DNA from: Rebecca billardiae RCC1528
Taxonomy: Eukaryota > Haptophyta
DNA length: 64,000 bases
NCBI GenBank assembly: GCA_965240325.2
Contig: OZ251228.1
Location: 1,984,001-2,048,000 of the forward strand
Direction of reading: 5' to 3'
Both the position numbers and the translations under genes were made by a program. The notes beneath the pieces were generated by a model. The model did not search any database. It had not been told where the DNA came from and was given only the letters and a program-made list of their open reading frames with translations. This document shows positions 51,601 through 62,256 of this stretch, piece after piece (within the stretch, counting starts at the first letter, position 1; each line of letters opens with the position of its first letter).

Positions 51601-54600
51601 TGCGCGGCCAGCCGCACCTGCGCCGCGATAGCCGTGCGCAGGGTGCGGACTGCAAGCGCGCCGCGCATCGCCGCCTGCACCGTCGTCGCCGCCTCGGCCG
51701 CGCGCTTCGCGTCGGCGATGGCGGCGAGCGTGGCGCGCACACGCCGTGCGTGGAGCGCGCGCGCGGCCGCCTGCATCGACACGGCCGCTGCAATAGCAGC
51801 ACGCAGCGCCGTCCGCGCCGCGCGCCGGCGTGCGGCCGCCTGCACGCGCGTGGCCGCGGCACGCGCCGCGCGCAGCACGCACACCGCCGCGTGTCGGCGC
51901 GCCGCCGCCTCGAGCAGCGTCGCCGCAGCCCGCGCCGCAGTCAGCCGAGCCACCGCGGAGCGGCGGCGCGCGGCTGCAGCCAGCATGATCTGCGCCACGC
52001 GTGCGGTCTCGAGCTGCCACCACGCGCTGCGCCGGCGTGCAGCGGCTGCGATGCGCGTGGCCGCCGAGCGCGCGGCCCGCAGCTGCCTCTTCGCCGCGAG
52101 CGTGCGCGCGGCCGCCTGCATGGCAGTCGCGGCGGTGCGTGCCGCGGCCATCACGGCAACAGCGGCACGCATGCGCGCGTGCGCGGCCAGCCGCACCTGC
52201 GCCGCGATAGCCGTGCGCAGGGTGCGGACTGCAAGCGCGCCGCGCATCGCCGCCTGCACCGTCGTCGCCGCCTCGGCCGCGCGCTTCGCGTCGGCGATGG
52301 CGGCGAGCGTGGCGCGCACACGCCGTGCGTGGAGCGCGCGCGCGGCCGCCTGCATCGACACGGCCGCTGCAATAGCAGCACGCAGCGCCGTCCGCGCCGC
52401 GCGCCGGCGTGCGGCCGCCTGCACGCGCGTGGCCGAAGCACGCGCCGCGCGCAGCGCGCACACCGCCGCGTGCCGGCGCGCCGCCGCCTCGAGCAGCGTC
52501 GCCGCAGCCCGCGCCGAAGTCAGCCGAGCCACCGCGGAGCGGCGACGCGCGGCCGCAGCCAGCATGATCTGCGCCACGCGTGCGGTCTCGAGCTGCCACC
52601 ACGCGCTGCGCCGGCGTGCAGCGGCTGCGACGCGCGTGGCCGCCGAGCGCGCGGCGCGCAGCTGCCTCTTCGCCGCGAGCGTGCGCGCGGCCGCCTGCAC
52701 GGCAGTCGCGGCCGAGCGAGCCCTCGCCAGCTTGGCCACGGCGGCACGCATTCGAGCGTGCGCGGCCAGCCGCACCTGCGCAGCCACGGCCGTGCGCAGG
52801 GCGCGGACCGCAAGCGCGCCGCGCATCGCCGCCTGCACCGTCGTCGCCGCCTCGGCCGCGCGCTTTGCGTCCGCGATGGCGGCGAGCGTGGCGCGCACAC
52901 GCCGTGCGTGGAGCGCGCGCGCGGCCGCCTGCATCGACACGGCCGCTGCAATAGCAGCACGGAGCGCCGTCCGCGCCGCGCGCCGGCGTGCGGCCGCCTG
53001 CACGCGCGTGGCCGAAGCACGCGCCGCGCGCAGCGCGCACACCGCCGCGTGCCGGCGCGCCGCCGCCTCGAGCAGCGTTGCCGCAGCCCGCGCCGCAGTC
53101 AGCCGAGCCACCGCGGAGCGGCGGCGCGCGGCCGCGGCCAGCATGATCTGCGCAACGCGTGCGGTCTCGAGCTGCCACCACGCGCTGCGCCGGCGTGCAG
53201 CGGCCGCGATGCGCGTGGCCGCCGAGCGCGCGGCCCGCAGCTGCCTCTTCGCCGCGAGCGTGCGCGCGGCCGCCTGCACGGCAGTCGCGGCCGAGCGAGC
53301 TGTCGTCAGCTTGGCCACGGCGGCACGCATGCGAGCGTGCGCGGCCAGCCGCACCTGCGCCGCGATAGCCGTGCGCAGGGTGCGGACTGCAAGCGCGCCG
53401 CGCATCGCCGCCTGCACCGTCGTCGCCGCCTCGGCCGCGCGCTTTGCGTCCGCGATGGCGGCGAGCGTGGCGCGCACACGCCGTGCGTGGAGCGCGCGCG
53501 CGGCCGCCTGCATCGACACGGCCGCCGCCACCGCAGCACGGAGCGCCGTCCGCGCCGCGCGCCGGCGTGCGGCCGCCTGCACGCGCGTGGCCGCGGCACG
53601 CGCCGTGCGCAGCAGCGCCGTTGCTGCGTGCCGGCGCGCCGCCGCCTCGAGCAGCGTCGCCGCAGCCCGCGCCGAAGACAGCCGAGCCACGGCCGCGCGC
53701 CGCAGTGAGGCGGCGCGCGCCGCCGCGTGCAGTGTTGCTACAGCCGCGCGGCGGCGCGCCGCGAGCGCGCGCGCGATGCGGCGGCGCGCGGCAGCGGCGA
53801 GGACGACCTGGCTCGCGCGCGCCGCGCGCAGCAGCGCACGCTCGCGCATGCCGCGCGCCGCGCGCTGCACGTACTCCGCGGCCGCTCGGCGCGCGGCGCG
53901 CGCGGCCGCGGCCGCGGCAACGGCCGTGGCATAGGCGAGCTCGCGTCGCGCGCGCAGCTCGGCGGCGGCGGCGCGCATGGCGAGCATGCCACGCGCGGCG
54001 AGGCCGATGCGCGCTGCGGCAGCTTCGCGTGCGCCGCACCGCGCGCGCCGCGCCGCGCGTGCGCGCCACGTGCACTGCACGCCGAGCGCCGCGCGCGCGC
54101 GCACGGCGGCGGCGAGCCTTGGGCGGTCGGCACTTGGCCGTGGCATGCCCGCGGCGCGCGCGCGCGCGCGCGCCTGCAGCGAGGCGGCGGCGGCGTGGGC
54201 GCGGCCGGCGTGCGTGAGGCGGTCGAAGAGGAAGGCGGTGAAGAGCACGACCATCCGCTCGTCCGGCACCGTGCCCACCGCGTCCGCTGCGCCCATCAGC
54301 ACGGGCACGCCGCCGAGCGCGCGCACGGCGCCGGCGAGCGCGCGGAAGTTCGACCGTTCGCCCTCACGCGCGGCGCGGTACTCGTCGTCGCTCGCGGCCA
54401 TGTTGAAGGTCTGCACCCAGCGGCCGGAGGCGGCGGCTTCGCGCTCCGCCGCCGCCTCGCGCGCCGAGTACGCGCCCTCGAGCGTGCTCACCGTCCCCTT
54501 GATCGCCTCGCGCGGCAGCAGCCACGGCGTGTACGCGTGCACGAGGCAGCAGAGCGCGCGCCCGTCTGCGAACGAGGTCGAGAGATTGCGCACGCTCACG

Positions 54601-57600
54601 CCGAGGGGCGCGCACGCGGCGCGCGCCCAGCGGAGGAGGAGGTGGAGCTGATCGTCGTCTACCAGGTACTCCAGGCTGCCGTCGAGCGCCTCGAGCTCGT
54701 CCGCCGCGGAGCCGTCCGCCGCGCGCGCGCGCGCCGACGCGGCGCGCAGTCGCTCGAGCTCGCGCCGCAGCGCCGAGGCCGGCAGCAGCCGCCGCAGCTC
54801 AAAGTGGGTGACGACGCGCCAGAGCACGTTGAGCGTGACCTGGCAGTCGCCGTCGGCGATCGCGCGCACCTCCAGCTCGAGCGGCGCAGCCGGCGCGCCG
54901 TCCGCCGCGAGCGCGCTCAGCGCCACTCGCACGTTGTGCAGCTTCTGCAGCCGCGAGCTCGCCGGCACGCGCAGCTCGGCCGCGAGCGCGGCGAGCGCGG
55001 CCGCGCCGCCGCCGGTGGTGGCGGCGGCGGCGGCGGCGGTGCCGGCGGCGGCGTCGGCGCGCGCGGCGGCGAGCCGGCGCACCAGCTCCGCCAGCCGCAC
55101 GCCGTCGCGCAGGTCCACCGCCAGGTTGGACACGCCGAAGTTGAACTCGTCGAGTGCGGACTGCGCGGCGCGCAGCTCGTGTCCGAGCAGAGACACGTGC
55201 CGCGCGATGTCGCCGCCGCCGGCGGAGACGTGGTCGCGCGCGAAGGCCTGGAGGAGCTCCTTGGTCGACTTGATCCGCGCGCCCACCTCGAAGAGGCACG
55301 GGTCCGCCGCGCCGAGCAGCGCCGCGCGCTTCGCCGCGTCGAGGAAGACGACGAGCTGCAGCGTGGCGCGCAGCGTGTGCGCGCGCGCGCCCGCGGCCGC
55401 GGCGCGCGCGTCCGCGGCGCCGGGCCCGGCTGCGGGCGGCGGCGCGCCGAGCACGCGCTGCTCGAGGGCGCGGCGCAGCGCGGCGGCGTCCAGCGGCCCG
55501 CCGGGCATCAGCACCATCTCGCCGAGCACCGCCTCCAGCGCCGGGCGCAGCCATAGCGGGTTGACGGTAAGGAAGAGATTGACGAAGTTGGCGCGCAGCC
55601 CGACGTCGGCGAGCAGGTCCGGACTCTCGCGCATCCGGACCGCGCCCTCGGCGACGGCGGCCTCGAGCTTTGCGAGGGTGCGCGCGAGGGGCTGCGAGCG
55701 CGCGAGCGCGAGCGCGTCGCGCCGCAGCTTGCCCTCCGCGCGCCAGCGCTCCAGCTCCGCCACGGCGCTCAGCTGCCGCGCGCACGCGCCCTCAGCACCC
55801 TCCGCGCCGCTGCCGCAGTCGTCGCCGCGCCGAAGCGCCCAGTTCATGTACCGCGCGAAGAGGCGCTCCTGCTTCTCGCGCCAGTGCACGTCGTACAGCG
55901 CCTTGCGCGCCTCGGGCGGCGGCGCGCGCGTCGCGCCCGCCGGCTTCTTCAGCACGAGCGCGCCGCCGCCGCGCGCCGCGCCGCCGCGCGCCGCGCCGCC
56001 CGCGCCGCCGCCAGCGCCGCCTCCGGCCGCGCGGCTCGCGGCCTCGTGCTTCTTGCGCAGCGCGGCGCCCTCGAGGTGGCGCACGGCGGCGGAGGTGGTG
56101 GCGCGCGCGACGCGGCTCTCGCCGCGCGCGCCGCACTCCCCCTCCGCCTCCGCCGCGCCCTCCGCCGCCGGCGGCGGCGGCGCGGCCGTCGCTGGCGTCG
56201 GCACGGCCGCGGGCCCGGCGGCAGGCTCCAGCCTGGCAGGCGCGGGCGTCGCCGCCACGGCCGCCGTGCCGCCGGCTCGGTACGACTCGAACGTGGCGAA
56301 GTCGGCACCGCGCTCGAGCGTGAGCGGCGCGACGGCGGACGTGCGCGGCGGCGCCGCGCTGCCCGCGCCGCGCCCCGCCACGAGCGCCGCTGCCTCGCGC
56401 TGCTTGCGCGCGCCCGGCCCGCCCCAGTCTGAGGGGCGCTTCGGCTCGAGCACCAGAGAGGGCGCCGGCGCGACCGAGACGCGGCGCGCGCGGGGCTGGG
56501 CGCGCGGCCCGGGCGCGGGCGGCTTGCCCGACGCGCCGCTCGGCCGTGCCGCCGCGCCCGACGGCGCACCCCGCTGCGCCGGCGCCGGCTGCGGCTTCGC
56601 CTCGCCGCGCACGGTGACGGCCAGCGAGCGCTTTCCCTTCCAAGAGAAGGATACCTTGGAGCAGAGCGCGCCGTGCTGGCGCGCGGCCCACGCGAGGAGC
56701 ACGCGCGCGGTGCCGTGCGGCGCGAGGCGCAGCGGGAACGTCGGCGACTCGACGCTCACGCCCTTGGGCAGCGACTCGGTCACGAGATCTGCGCGGAACG
56801 GCGCGGGACGGCGCGAGACGGCGCGAGCGCGTGAGTGCGGCTCGGCTCGGCTCGGCGCGGCGCGGTAAGCGCGGCGGCACGCACCGATGACCTGACTCGT
56901 CGCCGACGGGTTGTGCACCGTGAACGCGGCGAGCGCCTGGCTCGTGCCGACGGGCACGCTCCCAAAGTCCACCCAGGGAGAGGGCGCGAAATGCGCGATC
57001 TGCAGGACTGGGCCTCCCTCCGCCTCCTCCGCCTGCTCGCAGGCGCCCCCGGCGACGTCGGCGATGGGCGCGGCGGCGTCTGCGGCCGGCGGGTGCGGAG
57101 CGGGCTTGCGGGAGATCGGAACCATGACGACCACACCGTCCACGCTTTCGAGCTCGGCCTTTGTCCGCGCGAGCCCACCGCGCGCCGGCTGCTGCGCGGA
57201 GGCGTCGAGGGCCCGAGGCTCGGCGTGGAGCGCGGTCTCGACGGGCTTGCGCGCCGCGTCGCTGCGCGCGGTCGGCGGCGTGCGCGCGCGAGCGTTGGTG
57301 CTGATCAGCGAGAGCTTGGCCGCGGGCGCGCGCGAGCGCATGCGCGCGCACCCATCGGTGCGCGTCTCGTCGTCCGCGTGGGCATTCTCCTTGTCAGCGG
57401 CGCTCGCGCCCGCGGCCACGGCCACGAAGGGCGAGGGCCCGAGCGCGACCTTGGGCGAGTTGGCGGCCGTCAGGGACGCGCCGCTGAGCGCGTTGCGCGG
57501 CGTGAGCACGTCGGGCATCCGCGCGAGTGGCGGGCGCCTCCTCGCGGAAGCTCGGTGCGCGCGTGTGCACGGCCACTCTGGGCACGGCCGCGGGAAGCGC

Positions 57601-57665
57601 GCAGCGAATCGCGCGCGAGTTTGAAAGGCCGGCCGCGGGAAAGCGTTACCGCGGAAATCGGCCAT
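48635..57665 (-). CDS. ASPM-like abnormal spindle protein with ASH, two CH domains, long IQ array and C-terminal armadillo-like region, five exons
   Basis: Exons 57665-56885, 56788-49746, 49566-49384, 49219-49014 and 48890-48635 give 2,822 aa; introns of 96, 179, 163 and 123 nt are GT-AG with GTGCG donors, all in phase. In order: disordered N-terminus; ASH domain (LQIAHFAPSPWVDFGSVPVG, aa ~225-330); conserved ASPM block (ALYDVHWREKQERLFARYMNW; FVNLFLTVNPLWLRPALEAV); two calponin-homology domains (NFGVSNLAVDLRDGVRLAEL...LQKLHNVRVAL; LSTSFADGRALCCLVHAY); about 1,450 aa of IQ-type calmodulin-binding repeats (AATRVQAAARRRAARTALR-like); and a C-terminal helical-repeat region (LGFVLKAVQLLDLS; IPVLVKLVRTCNRS; LRNVCRYDYMMPVV) with a basic Pro-rich tail. 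ASPM organises spindle poles by binding microtubule minus ends. An in-frame ATG at 57518 (MPDVLTPRN) is an alternative start. Confidence 0.93.
51000..53690 (-). repeat. 579-bp higher-order repeat array in the IQ region
   Basis: Equivalent positions recur at 51082, 51661, 52240, 52819 and 53398, exactly 579 bp (193 codons, about eight IQ motifs) apart. The two units from about 51300 to 52440 are almost identical at the DNA level, so the expansion is recent. Confidence 0.95.
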
Positions 57666-57825
57666 CCGGATTCATCCTGGACAGGTCCGGGCCGGGCCAA
57701 GCCGCCGCCATCGCTGCGCGGACAGCAACCTGCAAAAGGGGGACGAGCGGCCCAAGCCGCCGACGGCCGGCGCCGTTCGCGCCGCTGCGCGCGCGCTGCG
57801 CAGCTGCGGCGGCGGCGGGGCGGCC
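57666..57825. promoter_or_regulatory. Divergent intergenic spacer, 160 bp, presumed bidirectional promoter
   Basis: It lies between the ASPM-like and golgin starts. It contains GGCCAAGCCGCC (57695-57706) and GGCCCAAGCCGCC (57749-57761); a similar GCCCAAGCCGCC occurs 30 bp upstream of the histidine-phosphatase start (62216-62227). Confidence 0.5.
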
Positions 57826-60800
57826 ATGCTGCCCTCGTCGTTCGCCGGGCTCGGCTCCATCGGCTCGCCCATGGCCCTCCTCGAGAAGGCCAACGCCGCG
57901 CTCGCCGACATCAGCCACGACCTCGACCAGACGATGAGCGCCAACCAAGGCGACGACGCGGCGGCCGGAGCGGACGCCACCGCCGCGCACGCGGGCGCGG
58001 GCGAGGGCGCGGCGATGCTGCCCGCCGCCGAGACGCCCGTGCGATGCACGCCCGAGCCGGCACACCTCTCCGCCCGCGCGGACACGCCGCGCACCGCCGC
58101 GCCCTCCGGCTCGCGCGGCGCGGAGGCAGGGTCCCCACTCACGCCGGCCGTCGTGGGCGAAACGACACCGCCGCCGCCGCCGCCGCGGGCCGCGCCGGCC
58201 GACGCGGCGGAGGCGGCGTCGCTGCGCGCGCAGAACGCGAAGCTCAAAGGGATGCTGAAGCAGCTCGCGGACAAGCGCGCGGGGCTCCAGGCCGAGCTGC
58301 AGGCCAGGACGGCCGAGCTGGACAACGTGCGCGAGCGGCTGGACGAGGCGCAGCGGCGGCAGCGGCTGCAGCAGGAGCAGCAGGAGCGGCGGCAGGAGCA
58401 GGAGCAGCAGGAGGAGGAGGCGCAGCGGCAGCAGCAGCGGCGGCAGCAGGAGCAGCAGGAGCGGCAGCAGGGCGGCGCGCCGCCAGCGTCGTCCACGCCC
58501 CCGAACGGCGCGCAGCCCACGGGCGCAGCCGCGGCGGCTGCCTCCGCTGCGCGCGTGCGCGAGCTCGAGGTGCACAACACCAAGCTGAAGGGGCTGCTGC
58601 AGAAGCTGAACGAGGCGAAGAAGGCCGCCGAGGCGGAGCGCGACGCGCTGCTCGAGCGGACCGCCTCGGACGCGCGCGCGCTCGAGGCGGTGTACGCGGA
58701 GCTCGGCCGCTCGCGGGAGGAGCCTGCGTGCGCGGAGGGCGGCAGCGCCGCAGCCGCCGCCGCCGCCGCGGAGCTCGGCGCCGCGCGCGGCACCATCGCG
58801 CAGCTCCGCTGGGCGACGGTGGTGCGCGCGGCGGCGGCGCGCGCGGCGGCGGCGCGCGAGGCTGCGGAGGCGCGCGCGGCGCGCGAGGAGCGCGCGCGCG
58901 CGGCGAGCGCGCTCGCGGCCGAGTGCGATGGGCTGCGCGCCGAGCTCGCGCAGGCGCGGCGGCAAGCGGCGGCGCTCGAGGCTGCGCGCGCCGACGCGGC
59001 CGCCGAGCGCGCGCACGCGGGCGAGGCGGCGGCCGCAAGCGCTGCGGCCGCGGATGCCGACGCGGCCGCGGCCGCGCAGCGCGCGCAGCTGAGCGCGGAG
59101 CTCGAGGCCGTGCGCTGCGCGCTCGACGACGCGCGCGCGGACGCGGACCGGCAGCGCGCCGAGGCCGAGGCGGCGCGCGCGCGCTGCCTCGACGCCGAGC
59201 GCGACGCGGCGGCGGCGCGCGCCCGCGCGGGCGTGGCGGCCGAGGCCGAGGAGGCCGCGCGGCGCGGCGCGGCCGACGCGGAGGCGAGCGCGCGCGGCGG
59301 CGCGGAGCACCTAGCTGAGGTGCGCGCCGAGCTCGCCGCCGCGCGCGCCGCGCGGGACGAGGCCGAGCCAGGCGCGCACGCGCTCAGCGCCGCCGCGCAA
59401 GTGCGCGCGCTCGAGGCGGCGCGCGCGGCCGCGGCCGCCGAGGCGCGCTCCCTCCGGGCGCAGCTGGAGGGCGCGCGCGCAGATGTGCGGCACGCGCGCG
59501 ACGCGGCGCAGGCTGCTGCGGAGGGGCGCGGCGCGCCCGGCAGCGCCGAGCCCGCGCCCGGCAGAAGCGCCGCACCACCCGCCGCCGCGCCCGCACCCGC
59601 CGCGCTCGCCGCCACCGCCGCCGCGCCCGCCTCCGCCTCCGCCTCCTCCGCGCCCCTCGGCGCCGCCAGCCCGGCCGGCAGCCCTGCGCGCGTGCGCGAG
59701 CTCGAGGCGCACAACGCCAAGCTCAAGTTCTTGCTGCAGAAGCTGAACGAGTCGAAGAAGCAGCTCGAGGCGAGCGCGGCGGAGGCCTCGGCGGCCGCAG
59801 CGGACGAGCTCAAAGCCGAGCGCGCGCGCGCCGCCGCCGCGCACGCCGACGCGGCCGCGGCGCGCGACGACCTCGCGAGCGCACGCGCGGCGCTCGAGGC
59901 GGCTGCGGCGACGGGCGCGCAGCAGGCGGGCGCGCTCGATGCGATCAAGGCCAAGTCGAAGGAGTTCATCCAGCGCCTGTCCGACGAGAAGCGCGCGCTC
60001 GAGGCTGAACTCGACGGCGCAAAGCGCGCCGCGCACGCCGCCGATGCCGCGCTCGCCGACGCTCGTCAGCAGCTGAGCGGCGGCGACGCGGCGCGCGCCG
60101 CCTCGGAGCAGCGCGCGGCCCGCGAGGCGGCGAGCGCCGAGCACGCGGCGCGCGAGCTGGCGATCGCCGAGACGACGGTGGCCAACCTGCGCGAGGAGCT
60201 GCGCCGTTACAAGGCGCACGCGGCAAAGGCGCTGCGCGACCGAGACGACGCCGCCGCGTCCGCGCGCGCCGACGCCGACGCGGCGCGCGCGGACGCGGAC
60301 GGCGCGCGCGCCGAGCTGAGCACACTCAGCGCCGCGCTCGAGCAAGCCGCTGCGGCCTCCCAGGAGGAGTGGCGCGCGCGCGTGGAGGCGGCGAGCGCGG
60401 AGCTGGGCAGCGCGCGCGCCGAGCTGGGCGCCGAGCGCGCCGCGCGCGCGCAGCTGCAGACCGCCCTCGACGAGCTCACCCGCGAGATTGAGATCTCCAG
60501 ATCGGAGGCAGATCGGTCCGAGGCGCGCGCGCGCGAGCTGCGCGCGCGCGCGGACGAGGCGCGTGCGGCGGCTGAGCACGACTCGACCGCGCGGCGCGCG
60601 GCGGAGGCGGCGGCGGAGCGCGCGGCGGAGCGCGGCGCGCGCGCGCTCGCCATACACGAGGCCGAGGTCTACGCACTGCGACGCGCGCTGCAGGCGGCCG
60701 ACGCCGACCTCGGCACCGCGGCCGCCGCGTCGGGCGCGGCGCGCGCCGACGCGGACGCGGCGCGCGCGGACGCGAGGGAGGCGGCCGCGCGCGCCGCGAG

Positions 60801-61856
60801 CGCCGAGCGCGAGGCGCAGGTACGCGCACGCGCGCGCGCGGGGCGCCAGCGCGCGGTGGGCGAGGGCGCAACGCGCCGCCCGACGCGCGCGCCGCGTGCT
60901 CAGCCGCGCGCCGCGCCGCCGTGCCCGCCTGCCCGACCCGCGCCTCGCGCGCGGCCGCGCAGGAGCACGGCCGCGCGGCGCAGGCGGCTGCGGCGCGCGC
61001 GCAGCCGCAGCGCGCGGCGCCCGGCGGCACGGACGTGCTTGACGCCCTGCACACGCTCCGGACGGCCGCAGCGGCAGGGGCGCGAGCAGGGGGCGGCGGA
61101 TGCGGCGGCGGCGGGGCGACGGACGCGGACGCGGCGCAAGCTGGCACAGACGCGGACGCCGCCGCCGCCGCCGCGGACGGCGACGCAGGCGGCGCGAGCG
61201 TGCTAGCCTCAGTGTTGGCGCGAGCCACCCCGCCGCCCGCAGCCTTGCGAGGCGCGCCGAGGGGCGCCGACGGCGGCAGCGGCCGCGAGTGGGCGGCGGC
61301 GGCGCGCCCGCCGCCGCCGCCGCCGCCGCCCGGCGCCACCCGCGCCTCCGCCTCCGGCTCCGCGCCCGCCCCGGCCGCGCGCGAGCTCGAGGCCATGCGG
61401 CGAGAAGTGCTCGAGCTGCGCGAGAGCGTCTCCGAGCACGAGACGCGCGAGCGGCTGCTGCACGAGCAGTCCGCCTTCCTCAAGGCCGAGCTGCGCGAGA
61501 TGGCGCGGAACCAGGCGCGCGAGGCGACGGACGTGCAGTACCTGAAGAACGTGGTCGTCAAGTGCGCGCGCGCCGGCTGCGCACCGCCCTCCGCCGCGCG
61601 AGCTCCCGCATGCGCGCACGCGCACGCACACGCGCTGCGCCGGCCCCGCGCGCCGCGCGCCCGCGCGCCGTGCACCCACGCGCCGCGCGCCTGCGCGCCG
61701 TGCGCCCGCGCTCCGCGCAGGTACATGGAGACGCACGACCTCGCCGGCCTGCTGCCCGTGATCGCCGAGACGCTGCATCTGGCGCCGGAGGAGGTCGAGC
61801 GCATCCGCGAGTACCGGCGCGCGGGCGGCGGGCTGCTCGGCCGCTTGCTGGGGTAG
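57826..61856 (+). CDS. GRIP-domain golgin (trans-Golgi coiled-coil tether), three exons
   Basis: Exons 57826-60819, 60963-61561 and 61721-61856 (introns 143 and 159 nt; donors GTACG and GTGCG) give 1,242 aa. Almost all of it is Ala/Arg/Glu-rich coiled coil. A motif recurs: NAKLKGMLKQLADKR (aa ~139), VHNTKLKGLLQKLNEAKK (aa ~246) and AHNAKLKFLLQKLNESKK (aa ~625), each following a Pro-rich break and so marking rod segments. The C-terminal GRIP domain is assembled by the last splice: DVQYLKNVVVK joined to YMETHDLAGLLPVIAETLHLAPEE, with the Tyr and hydrophobic residues that bind Arl1-type GTPases. Such golgins capture vesicles at the trans-Golgi. The first 25 residues (GLGSIGSPMALLEKANAALADI) form an amphipathic helix that may serve as the vesicle-binding end. 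Confidence 0.92.
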
Positions 61857-62256
61857 CCGCCGGAGGACGTGCCGTGCACTCGTCGTACGGCCCAGCAGTC
61901 AGCAGCCAGCGGAACTTGGACGACACCATTTGTTAGGCCAGGCCAGGTGAGATGAGCCAGCAGATTGTCACCTGATGAGCCGCGAATCGTGTGTGTTGAT
62001 CAAGGCGGAGGTGAGCCGACGCCCCCGGTCCGCGTCCTCTTCCAGGCACCGCCGCCATTTCCCGTGGGCGACACCGTTCCGCGTTTCGTCTGCACCCAGT
62101 CACCCTTTCACCCACAAAGAAACAGATGAAGGCAGACGACGAAATGCTGCAGTGGGCAAACGCCGCAAACAGCTCTCCGGCTGCTGGCCGGCCGTGAGCC
62201 GCGAACGTCGAACGAGCCCAAGCCGCCCGAGGCCGCCGCCGGCCGGCTTGCGGACA
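61857..62256. other. Intergenic region upstream of the histidine-phosphatase gene
   Basis: 400 bp between two same-strand genes. It includes the 3' flank of the golgin and the presumed promoter of the next gene, with GCCCAAGCCGCC at 62216-62227. The reading frame of the next gene is open back to 61975, but that part lacks coding character. Confidence 0.5.

Noticed and set aside
49597-53934. Long plus-strand Ala/Arg-rich frames over the ASPM IQ array
   Set aside because: Complement of the IQ repeats, with no conserved motif; the minus-strand reading has the ASH, CH and IQ pattern.
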